Positions 55,621 to 64,000 of a DNA stretch of 64,000 nt are shown in pieces; the first letter of the stretch is position 1, and every line of letters begins with the position of its first letter. Made by a program: the position numbers and the translations under genes. Source of the stretch: Lysobacter sp. Root690 (GTDB lineage: Bacteria > Pseudomonadota > Gammaproteobacteria > Xanthomonadales > Xanthomonadaceae); the NCBI RefSeq assembly GCF_001427785.1, contig NZ_LMHM01000013.1:422618-486617 (forward strand), in the 5' to 3' direction. A model generated the notes under the pieces. It was not told where the DNA came from, searched no databases, and worked only from the letters and a program-made list of their open reading frames with translations.

Positions 55621-57620
55621 CGAGGTTCTCCAGTGCGGCCCGGACGGTGTACGCGTAGCGCCCGGACCAGTTCGTTGCGCAGTTCTCGGGCCTCGCGCCG
55701 CCCGGCTTGGCCACCAGCGTACCGCCAATCGCTGAAGTGTTGGCTAAGTTGGAGCAGCCCGATCGCCAAATCGGGACGCGCCTTTCCGACACGTTCAGCC
55801 CAGGCCAGGGCCGGCTCGTGCGGTTCGCGCTCCAGGCCCAGCCGGCGGTAGCGCCGGCCCAGGGCGTGCCAGGCGCGCAGCACCGGGTCGCGTTCGCGCT
55901 CGCCGCGGCTGCTGAGCCAGATCATCCACAGCCCGGCGATGCTCGCGAACAGCACGAACAGCACAATCAGCTTGCTGCTGTCGAGGCGATCCACACCGAA
56001 CGGCTGCAGCAGCCGTTGCTGGCGGTTGGCGTCGAAGCCGAGCACGAAGTCGTTCCAGCCGCGGCGCATCCAGTCGCTGAGGTTGAACAGCGGCGTGACC
56101 GCGCCGATCGAGCCGAACAGGCCGCTGGCGCCGGGCGCGCGATCGGCCAGAGTGTCGTAGATGCGTTCGGGCGCGACCGCCGCGGTCGGATCGACCCGCA
56201 CCCAGCCGCGGCCCGGCAACCAGACCTCGGCCCAGGCGTGCGCGTCGGAGCGGCGCACCAGCCAGTAGTCGCCGATGCGGTTGTAGTAACCGCCGGCATA
56301 ACCGGTGACCACGCGAGCGGGGATGCCGGCCGAACGCATCAGCACCACGAACGAGGAACTGAAGTGTTCACAGAACCCGGCCTTCTGGTCGAACAGGAAT
56401 TCGTCGACCGAATGGCGGCCGAGCAGCGGCGTGGTCAGGGTGTAGGCGAACTCGCGGTGGATCATCGTCATCGCGCGTTCGACGATGGCCGCGTCGTTGC
56501 CGCCGAGTTCGCGGCGCCAGCGCTGCGCCAGCGCCAGGGTGCGTGGGTTGTAGCCCTCGGGCAGGGCGAGCGCGGCGCGGCGCATGGTTTCGCGCAGTTC
56601 GGGTTCGTAGTTGGCCGGCGGCGAGGACTGCAGGTGCCAGCGGCTGAGCGAGCTCAAGGTCTGCTCGGCGTAGATGCCGTGATCGAGCGACAGTCGCGAG
56701 TTCGGCGGCGCGGCCAGCGGCAGATCGAGGGCGACGAACTGACGGTCGTCGGTGGCCTCGACTTCCAGGTCGTAATCCCACAGCACCCGGCTCGAGCGCA
56801 CCGGCGCCGGCGGCAGGCCGCGGAACCAGCGCGGCTGGGTCCATTGGCGGCCGTCGAAATTCCACAGCACCGGACCGCGCCAGTACATCTGCGATGTCGG
56901 CGGCGCGGCGCCGCGGAAACGCGCGCGCAGGGTGACGGTCTCGTCGTTCATCAGATCGACCATCTCGCCCGGCGTCATCTTGTCCGACAAGCCCGGGCGC
57001 GCGAGCGCGCGTTCGGGCACGCCCCACAGCGGCGAACCCAGGCGCGGGAACAGCCAGAACACCGCCAGCGCCAGCGGCAGGCCGATCCCGACCAGGCGGC
57101 CGATCGCGCCCAGGCGTTGCCACGGCGACAACGCCGGTTCGACCGCGCGGCCCGGTTCCGGACGCGCTTCGACTTCGGCCAGACGTTGCAAAGTCGCCAG
57201 TGCGAACAAGGCCGCGGCCAGGCCCAGGATCAGCGACAACGGCCCCTGATCGAGCAGGAAAGTCGCGAACGGACCGAACAGGGCGAAGCCGATCAGGCTG
57301 CGCGCGTCGCGCAGGGTGTAGGTCTCCGACGGCTTGAGCGCGAACATCGCCGCGAGCAGCGCGCAGCCGGTGTCGCGGCCGATGGCGAAGCGGGTCAGCA
57401 CCAGCACGGTGCCGACCAGCGCCAGCACCATGATCAGACGCAACAGCGCCGGCAACGGCTTGCGCCACGACAACACGCCCACGCCGATGCCGGCACCGGC
57501 GATGGTCAGGGCGATCTGCAGCGGCAATTGCAACAGCAGCGGCAACAGGCAGCTCGCGCCGGCCAGCAGCGCCCAGCGGCGCGAGGTCGGTTCCAGTGGC
57601 GGTGGGTTGGATCGGGCCAA
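55617..57620 (-). CDS. TgpA-like transglutaminase membrane protein
   Basis: A 667-residue inner-membrane protein. Five or six helices in the first 200 residues (DUF3488) precede a periplasmic transglutaminase-like domain with Cys in KAGFCEHFSSSF, His in RRSDAHAWAEVW and Asp in VRVDPTAAV. A single helix and a cytoplasmic tail (DUF4129-like) follow. TgpA of Pseudomonas is essential there. The TTG start has AGGA 8 nt upstream; no ATG fits the start of the hydrophobic region. Confidence 0.88.
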   Translation of the reverse strand: MARSNPPPLEPTSRRWALLAGASCLLPLLLQLPLQIALTIAGAGIGVGVLSWRKPLPALLRLIMVLALVGTVLVLTRFAIGRDTGCALLAAMFALKPSETYTLRDARSLIGFALFGPFATFLLDQGPLSLILGLAAALFALATLQRLAEVEARPEPGRAVEPALSPWQRLGAIGRLVGIGLPLALAVFWLFPRLGSPLWGVPERALARPGLSDKMTPGEMVDLMNDETVTLRARFRGAAPPTSQMYWRGPVLWNFDGRQWTQPRWFRGLPPAPVRSSRVLWDYDLEVEATDDRQFVALDLPLAAPPNSRLSLDHGIYAEQTLSSLSRWHLQSSPPANYEPELRETMRRAALALPEGYNPRTLALAQRWRRELGGNDAAIVERAMTMIHREFAYTLTTPLLGRHSVDEFLFDQKAGFCEHFSSSFVVLMRSAGIPARVVTGYAGGYYNRIGDYWLVRRSDAHAWAEVWLPGRGWVRVDPTAAVAPERIYDTLADRAPGASGLFGSIGAVTPLFNLSDWMRRGWNDFVLGFDANRQQRLLQPFGVDRLDSSKLIVLFVLFASIAGLWMIWLSSRGERERDPVLRAWHALGRRYRRLGLEREPHEPALAWAERVGKARPDLAIGLLQLSQHFSDWRYAGGQAGRREARELRNELVRALRVHRPGRTGEPR

Positions 57621-57655
57621 GGTTCGAGTCCTGAGTAGATCGAAGCGTCGCGCGC

Positions 57656-58657
57656 CTAAGCGCGCGGCATCAACGCCAGCGCCTTGAGGCAGGCATGCCG
57701 ATGCGCCGCGCCGGCCCCGGGCCCGAGCGCGGGCTGGTTCGGCAGGTTCAATCGATAGCGGCAGCCGTCGCGTTCGGCTTCGTCGACCCAGCGCGCCAGC
57801 CGCGAGATCCGCGCTTCCTGATTCAGGCCGACCAGTCGGTGCCACTCCAGCTCGACGTCGGCGCCGACGGGTTGTTCGTACTCGCGCACCAGCAGCATGT
57901 CGCGACGTGCCGAGTGCTTCCAGGCGATCGCGCGACGCGCATCGCCGGGGCGGTAGGCGCGCAGATGGTGGACGTCGTCGCCGGCCGGATGCAGCCGGCT
58001 TACCGCTTGATCGCCACCGCCGACCGGCAACGGCGGGCCGTGCGCTTCGGGTGTCGGGTAGACCAACAGCGGCGCTTGCGGCCACACATGCGACCAGGCG
58101 CGCGCCAGGCCGAGCGGGCGGGTGGTGGACACGCGCAGTTTCGGCAGATCGAGCCAGCCGCGATGTTCGGTGATCACCCGCAGCTCGGCTTCGCCCGCGC
58201 CTTGATCGAGATCCAGGCGCGCGCCGCTCAATTCGGCCGCGCCGGGCGCGTCCACGTGCAGGCCGCGCCGCACCCGGTCGGGCGCGGCGCGCGCATGCAC
58301 GCGCACCAGCAGATCGGTGCCGGCCGGGACCGGTTCGGCGTCGATCGCGACGATGCTCAGACCGGCCAGTTGCAACTGCGCCGCGATCAGGCTGGCCAGG
58401 CCGGCGCCGGCCAGCAGCAGCGCGAGCAGGAACGCCGGGTTGTTGTTGTAGTTGAGCGCGCCCAGCAGCATCGCCGCGAGCAAGGCGGCATAGAACGCGC
58501 CGAAACCGGTCGGCAGCACGTAGATGCGGCGGCGGTCGAAACGCACCGGCAGCGCTTCGGGCCGGCGCGGCCGGGTTAGCGACATCATCCGGGCACGCAG
58601 CGCCTGGACGTAGCGCGCTCGGATCGATGGCGCACGCTGCGGCGAAGTGGCGGCCAT
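57656..58657 (-). CDS. DUF58 domain protein
   Basis: A 333-residue protein. Two hydrophobic helices (FGAFYAALLAAMLLGALNYN and the next) anchor it, and the C-terminal DUF58 / von Willebrand-like half includes DDVHHLRAYRPGDARRAIAWKHSAR. DUF58 proteins act with MoxR ATPases and transglutaminases. It lies 8 nt after moxR and 35 nt before tgpA. Confidence 0.88.
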   Translation of the reverse strand: MAATSPQRAPSIRARYVQALRARMMSLTRPRRPEALPVRFDRRRIYVLPTGFGAFYAALLAAMLLGALNYNNNPAFLLALLLAGAGLASLIAAQLQLAGLSIVAIDAEPVPAGTDLLVRVHARAAPDRVRRGLHVDAPGAAELSGARLDLDQGAGEAELRVITEHRGWLDLPKLRVSTTRPLGLARAWSHVWPQAPLLVYPTPEAHGPPLPVGGGDQAVSRLHPAGDDVHHLRAYRPGDARRAIAWKHSARRDMLLVREYEQPVGADVELEWHRLVGLNQEARISRLARWVDEAERDGCRYRLNLPNQPALGPGAGAAHRHACLKALALMPRA

Positions 58658-58665
58658 GGCCGGGT

Positions 58666-59694
<1,029 letters not shown>

Positions 59695-59960
59695 CGTTGC
59701 GTAAGTCCTGAGTCTGTAGGGTCGAGCGTAGCGCGTGCCACGGTGATCGGTGCGGTGGCGCGGGCGGGCGGCATGATCGCCCGCGGGTTGCGTCGGCTGC
59801 ATTGGACGACAGGTTTTCTGGGACGAGCGTCAATAAACGCGCCTGCCACGGCGCTCCCCCGGATCGCGCCGCGTCGTCCGACATCCACCCCATCCACCTT
59901 GGGCAATGCCGGTCGCGCCGGCACGTACATCCATCCGAAGTGTAGCGAGGTCGAGTATCG

Positions 59961-61844
59961 ATGCGGGACAAGGACGAAACCGGCGCGTTGCGCGATCTGC
60001 CGTTTGAGCGTGTGTTCTGGAGCCTGTGGTCGCTGGTGCTGCTGCTCAAGCTCGCCGTCGCCGCGAAACTGCCGCTGTTCGTCGACGAAGCCTTCTACTG
60101 GCAGGAAGGCCGGCATCCGGCCGCGGCGTATTCGGACTTGCCCGGATTGACCGCGTGGCTGGCGCGGCTGGGCGTGGAACTCGGCGGCAACCACACCCTG
60201 GCGCTGCGCGCGCCGTTCCTGTTGATCGCGGCGCTGGTGCCGTGGTTGCTCGCGCGGATCACCGCGCGCGAATTCGGCGAGCGCCAGGGTTGGATCGCCG
60301 GCTGCTTCGCGATCCTGCTGCCGTTGTCGGGCACATTGGGCGTGCTCGCCTTGCCCGACGCGATGATGGCCTTGGCGACCTTGTTGTGCATGGATGCGGG
60401 CGCGCGCTTGTTGCGCGAGGTCGATGCGCGCACCGCGGTCGAACTGGCGGCCGGGTTGGCGCTGGGCGCGCTGAGCCATTACCGCTTCATCGCGGTGATC
60501 GGGGTCGGCTTCGTGGTCTTGCTGTTGTTGCCCGAAGGTCGGCGCGCGCTGCGCGACGTGCGCCTGATCATCGCGGTCGCGATCGGCGCCTCGGCGTGGG
60601 CGCCGCTGGTGGCCTGGAACATGGACAACGCCGACGCGGGCCTGCGTTTCCAACTGGTCGACCGGCATCCGTGGTCGTTCCATCTCGAAGGCCTGTGGTT
60701 CATCGCGATCCAGGCGTTGTTGGTGACCCCTGCGCTGTTGCTCGCGCTCGCCCTGGCCGGCGCGCGCGGCGCGCGCGCGGCGTCGCCGGTGACGCGTTAC
60801 TTCGGCTTGCTCGGCAGTCTGGTCGTGTTGGGATTTTTCGTGCTGGGGTTTTTCGCCGACACCGAGCGGGTCAGTTTTCACTGGCCGCTGCCGGGCTTCC
60901 TGGCTCTGTTGCCGCTGCTGCCCGGCGTGCTCGCGGCGTGGCCAGGTTGGGCGCGGGTGCTGACGGTCGCCTGGGCCGGCGCGACCTTGCTGGCGATGCT
61001 GGGCTATTACGTCGCCGTGTCGATCCCCGGCTTGCGCGCGCACAGCGCCGGCGAGAAATGGTATCCGTCCAATTTCGCCGGCTGGGACGAACTGGCGCGC
61101 GCGGTGCGTGCGCGCCAAGCCGCGATGCCGCCGGGGACGCAGATCGTCGCCGACAACTTCAAGGTCGGTGCCGAACTGGGGTTCGCGCTGGACGATCCGC
61201 GCATCGCGGTGCTCGATCATCCGATCAACCACAAGCACGGCCGCGCGCCGCAACTGCAGTTGTGGGGGCTGCAGAGTGCGGGCCGCGCCGACTGGGGCGC
61301 TACGCCGGTGCTGTTGGTGGTCGGCGTGACCGAAGTCGAATACAAGAACCTGTTGCAGCGCTATCACGCCTTGTGCGCGATGGCCGGGCCGTTGCCGCCG
61401 CCGCAGATCCTCAACGTCGATCACGGCCGCCAGCGTTTCGCCTTGTTCGCCTTCGACGGCACGCCGCGCGCGGGCGAATGCACCACGCCGGCGATGGCCT
61501 GGGTCGATGCGCCCGTCGCTGGCGCGAAGGTCGGCCGCGAGTTCGAGGTCAACGGCTGGGCATTCAAGGATGGCATCGGGTTGGCGCGGGTCGAGATCAT
61601 GCTCGACGGACGCGTCGTCGCGCAGGCGGACTACGGCGGCGAGCGGCCGGGCGTGCGCGAATACTGGGCCTTGCCGGAAGGCAAGTATTCGAGCGATCCG
61701 CAGCATCCGAAGATCGGTTTCAGCGCGAAGATCGCGCTTGATGCCGAACCGCCGGGCCGGCATTGGCTGGGGCTGCGCCTGCACGGGCGCGATGGCAGCG
61801 TCGAGGATTGGGCGGAGCAGCCGATCGAGGTCAAGCGGCGGTGA
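59961..61844 (+). CDS. GT39 (ArnT-like) glycosyltransferase with C-terminal beta domain
   Basis: A 627-residue polytopic transferase. The first loop has LPLFVDEAFYWQEGRH, the acidic motif of GT-C enzymes using polyprenyl-phosphate sugars. About ten helices follow up to residue 370. The periplasmic part ends in a domain of roughly 110 residues (FEVNGWAFKDGIGLARVEIMLDGR) that looks Ig-like. Related ArnT proteins modify lipid A; the acceptor here is unknown. Confidence 0.82.
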   Translation: MRDKDETGALRDLPFERVFWSLWSLVLLLKLAVAAKLPLFVDEAFYWQEGRHPAAAYSDLPGLTAWLARLGVELGGNHTLALRAPFLLIAALVPWLLARITAREFGERQGWIAGCFAILLPLSGTLGVLALPDAMMALATLLCMDAGARLLREVDARTAVELAAGLALGALSHYRFIAVIGVGFVVLLLLPEGRRALRDVRLIIAVAIGASAWAPLVAWNMDNADAGLRFQLVDRHPWSFHLEGLWFIAIQALLVTPALLLALALAGARGARAASPVTRYFGLLGSLVVLGFFVLGFFADTERVSFHWPLPGFLALLPLLPGVLAAWPGWARVLTVAWAGATLLAMLGYYVAVSIPGLRAHSAGEKWYPSNFAGWDELARAVRARQAAMPPGTQIVADNFKVGAELGFALDDPRIAVLDHPINHKHGRAPQLQLWGLQSAGRADWGATPVLLVVGVTEVEYKNLLQRYHALCAMAGPLPPPQILNVDHGRQRFALFAFDGTPRAGECTTPAMAWVDAPVAGAKVGREFEVNGWAFKDGIGLARVEIMLDGRVVAQADYGGERPGVREYWALPEGKYSSDPQHPKIGFSAKIALDAEPPGRHWLGLRLHGRDGSVEDWAEQPIEVKRR

Positions 61845-62076
61845 GGGAGCGGCGGCGCTTCGATAAATTTGCGAGCGACTCTGCGCAAATTTTTATTGGA
61901 GCGGCTTCAGCCTCGATGCGTTTCGTTTCGATCGCATCGATGCCGAATCGGGTTGTGATCGAAAAACGTTGAGGTTGAAGTCCCGTACTTGCAAAAGATT
62001 GGGCACGATCAATCGCGTGGCGAAATTGCGCGCAACGATCGCAACCTCGGTCGATGCCGCATCAGTCAGTACCGCA

Positions 62077-62649
62077 TCACGGCAACCGATACCCCGCCTC
62101 GCGCAACAGCCGCGCCGTCGCGATCAGCGGCAGGCCGATCAGCGCGGTCGGGTCACGCGATTCGATCGCTTCGAACAAGCTGATCCCCAGGCCTTCGGAC
62201 TTGAAACTGCCGGCGCAGTCGTAGGGCTGCTCGGCGTCGACATAGCGCGCGATCTCCTCGCCGCTGAGTTCGCGAAAACGCACGACCGTGGTGTCCAGCG
62301 CGGTCAGCGGCGCCTGATCGTGGCGCAGCACGCACAGGCCGGTCAGGAAGCGCACCTCGCGTCCCGACATCGCAGTCAGCTGCGCCAGCGCGCCGGCGCG
62401 GTCGCCGGGTTTGCCGATCGGTCGGCCGTCGAATTCGGCGACCTGATCCGAACCGATCACCCAGGCCTGCGGATGCAGCGCGGCGATCGCCGCGGCCTTG
62501 GCCACGGCCAGGCGCGCGGCCAGCGCGGCCGGCGCTTCGCCGGCGTGCGGGGTTTCGTCGGTCTCAGGCCGGGCGGTGTCGAACGGCAGGCCCAGGCGGC
62601 CTAGCAGTTCGCGGCGGTAGGGCGAGGTGGAGGCCAGGAGCAGGGGCAT
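62077..62649 (-). CDS. maf: Maf-family nucleotide pyrophosphatase
   Basis: A 190-residue enzyme. LLLASTSPYRRELL starts it; the catalytic segment is VIGSDQVAEFDGRPIGKPGD and the end is SFKSEGLGISLF. The SPYRR and SDQVAE pattern places it with the YceF branch, which hydrolyses 7-methyl-GTP and related modified nucleotides. It lies next to yceD, as in E. coli. The gap 61845-62076 shows no gene. Confidence 0.93.
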   Translation of the reverse strand: MPLLLASTSPYRRELLGRLGLPFDTARPETDETPHAGEAPAALAARLAVAKAAAIAALHPQAWVIGSDQVAEFDGRPIGKPGDRAGALAQLTAMSGREVRFLTGLCVLRHDQAPLTALDTTVVRFRELSGEEIARYVDAEQPYDCAGSFKSEGLGISLFEAIESRDPTALIGLPLIATARLLREAGYRLP

Positions 62650-62729
62650 GGGGCTGGGCTGGGGCTAGAAGAGAGTTGAGAGGAGTGAGTAGGGCGTTTC
62701 GTCTCGCGGTTTATCGAGACGTTGTGGTT

Positions 62730-63158
62730 TCACCCCAGCGGCGCGGTCCTGACCCGCTCGATCTCGTTCAGCAACTGCTCGATCTTGACCCGGGCCGCGT
62801 CGATCGAGGCGCGGACCTCGATCAGCTGGGCCGGGCTGGCGCGGCGGCCGTGGTCGCGCAGCCACAGGCGCTGGCGCAGCATTTCGCGCATCGCGTCGCC
62901 GACCGGGTCGCGGCCCTCGTCGCCGGCGACCGCCTCGATTTCGGCGCGCGCGGTGCGCAGCCTGGCTTCCAGCGCATCGGCCGCGTCGAGCACCTCGCGC
63001 ATCGCGCGCTGGCGCCGCGCCGGGCCGAACAGCCAGATCAAGGCCGACGCCAGGGCCGCCAGCACGGCCACGATCAGGAGCAGGACGAGGTTCAAGGGCG
63101 GGCTCGGCGCGGCTGCGGTGGGCCGGGCAGTCTGCACGGAGCGCCGGGGCGGCGGCAA
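62730..63158 (-). CDS. Hypothetical single-helix membrane protein
   Basis: A 142-residue protein with one N-terminal transmembrane helix (LLLIVAVLAALASALIWLFG) and a long Arg/Glu/Ala helix behind it, probably a coiled coil. Not recognised. It is divergent from yceD and upstream of maf. The TTG at 63158 lacks a ribosome site; TTG 63095 would start directly at the helix. Confidence 0.6.
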   Translation of the reverse strand: MPPPRRSVQTARPTAAAPSPPLNLVLLLIVAVLAALASALIWLFGPARRQRAMREVLDAADALEARLRTARAEIEAVAGDEGRDPVGDAMREMLRQRLWLRDHGRRASPAQLIEVRASIDAARVKIEQLLNEIERVRTAPLG

Positions 63159-63224
63159 ATCCTTGCGTGGCCCGGGGCTTACGGTTTGACACAGCCGCGG
63201 ACGGTCTCTAACATTCCGCGGCTT

Positions 63225-63746
63225 ATGTCAGCCGATGTGCCATCCGGGCGGGTGCCCGATCTTCTCGATGCCTGGCGCCTGGTGGCGTCCCGGCGCGGTG
63301 TGGAAGGGCGTCTGCCGTTGTCAGCCCTGACCCGGTTGCAGGCCAGTCTGCTCGATACCGAAGGCTTCGTTGAATACTCGCTGGATTTCGACACCGACGA
63401 GCTCAAGGTGCCGTACGTCGAGCTGAAGATCGACACCGAGTTGCCGTTGCTGTGCCAGCGCACGCTGGAGCGGTTCCTGCTCCCGGTGCGGATGGTCCAG
63501 CGTCTTGGTCTGATCCGCGAGGAAGCCGACGAAGCCGCGTTGCCGGAAGGCTACGAGCCACTGCTGATGCCCGAAGACGGCATGCTGCGGGCCTCCGAGC
63601 TGGTCGAGGACGAACTGATCCTCGCCGTGCCGGTGGTGCCGATGGCGCCGGGCACCGAGGCGATCGAGCGCGACTGGCCGGCGCCGCAGGAAGAACGCGA
63701 CGCGGCCAACCCGTTCGCGCAGCTGTCCTCGCTGAAGAAGAATTGA
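63225..63746 (+). CDS. yceD: YceD/DUF177 family protein
   Basis: A 173-residue protein of the DUF177 family, linked to ribosome or 23S rRNA accumulation. Family features: VEYSLDFDTDELKVPYVELKI, LPLLCQRTLERF and LVEDELILAVPVVPMAPG. Here RTLERF replaces the second Cys region found in many members. The gene precedes rpmF by 135 nt, the standard order. Confidence 0.92.
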   Translation: MSADVPSGRVPDLLDAWRLVASRRGVEGRLPLSALTRLQASLLDTEGFVEYSLDFDTDELKVPYVELKIDTELPLLCQRTLERFLLPVRMVQRLGLIREEADEAALPEGYEPLLMPEDGMLRASELVEDELILAVPVVPMAPGTEAIERDWPAPQEERDAANPFAQLSSLKKN

Positions 63747-63881
63747 CGCAACACGCACTAACCCGTAATAACCGTTCCACCCCAAGTTTCCTTCCGACCT
63801 GCAGGCGAATCAGCAAGCCGTTCCTGCTAATCGGGCTACGCTATCCACCTCAGGTTTCGACCGCTTTTCCGGAGCAAGACC

Positions 63882-64000
63882 ATGGCTGTCCAGAAGTCCC
63901 GCGTTTCCCCGTCCCGCCGTGGCATGCGCCGCGCCCATGACGCGCTGACCAGCAAGCAGCTGGCCACCGACCCGACCAGCGGAGAGACCCACATCCGCCA
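63882..64000 (+). CDS. rpmF: 50S ribosomal protein L32 (5' part)
   Basis: The first 39 residues are visible and run off the window. [20 protein letters not shown] is the usual N-terminus of L32. GGAGCAAGACC precedes the ATG. Co-transcription with yceD is likely. Confidence 0.96.
   Translation, partial: MAVQKSRVSPSRRGMRRAHDALTSKQLATDPTSGETHIR

Overview
The window is about 64 kb of a GC-rich chromosome. It looks like a Lysobacter or close Xanthomonadaceae relative. This rests on gene order known from that family (tRNA-Ser, dnaX, ybaB, recR; gloB, methyltransferase, rnhA, dnaQ; moaA, moaC, moaD, moaE), Kdo kinase KdkA for lipopolysaccharide, opgD/opgH glucan genes, a XVIPCD-type type IV secretion effector remnant, and many short palindromic repeats. 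No species can be named from sequence alone.

Layout. 0.2-8.4 kb: PAP2 phosphatase and a GT4 glycosyltransferase, a divergent opgD-opgH pair for periplasmic glucans, a secreted protein of unknown role, and an acyl-CoA synthetase. 8.6-14.5 kb: one compact minus-strand cluster in the order phoB, phoR, ppk1, ppx, with a Pho-box-like site before phoB. It joins phosphate sensing to polyphosphate synthesis and breakdown. 14.9-22.9 kb: the protease BepA, glutaredoxin, an AhpD-like protein, NAD-type isocitrate dehydrogenase, an NhaC-type antiporter, MltD and GloB. 23.2-27.1 kb: methyltransferase, rnhA with its 3' end duplicated in tandem, dnaQ, a PP2C phosphatase and tRNA-Ser(CGA). 27.3-33 kb: small hypothetical genes, two adjacent immunity-type genes without a toxin, a NADAR protein, a heptosyltransferase-like GT9, KdkA and an MBL hydrolase. 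32.8-35.6 kb: molybdopterin genes interrupted by a deleted dioxygenase. 35.9-38.9 kb: a beta-propeller, the SRP RNA gene, a phosphoesterase and a double TonB-C protein.

Accessory region, 39-50 kb: a large acidic orphan protein, a XVIPCD remnant, an OLD-family-like ATPase/TOPRIM gene, and a 6,272-bp island. The island is bounded by a direct repeat of the tRNA-Ser(GGA) 3' end and carries essentially one gene: a 1,579-residue STAND/NACHT ATPase with a possible nuclease-like domain and a histone H1-like Lys/Ala tail. Base composition falls visibly here. This is the best candidate for a little-described defence system.

50-64 kb returns to core genes: dnaX, ybaB, recR, a HIT protein with an altered histidine triad, a moxR, DUF58, tgpA, slp operon, a GT39 glycosyltransferase, maf, yceD and the start of rpmF, which is cut by the window end.

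All coordinates come from reading the sequence. Family assignments are by motif recognition and no database search was run.
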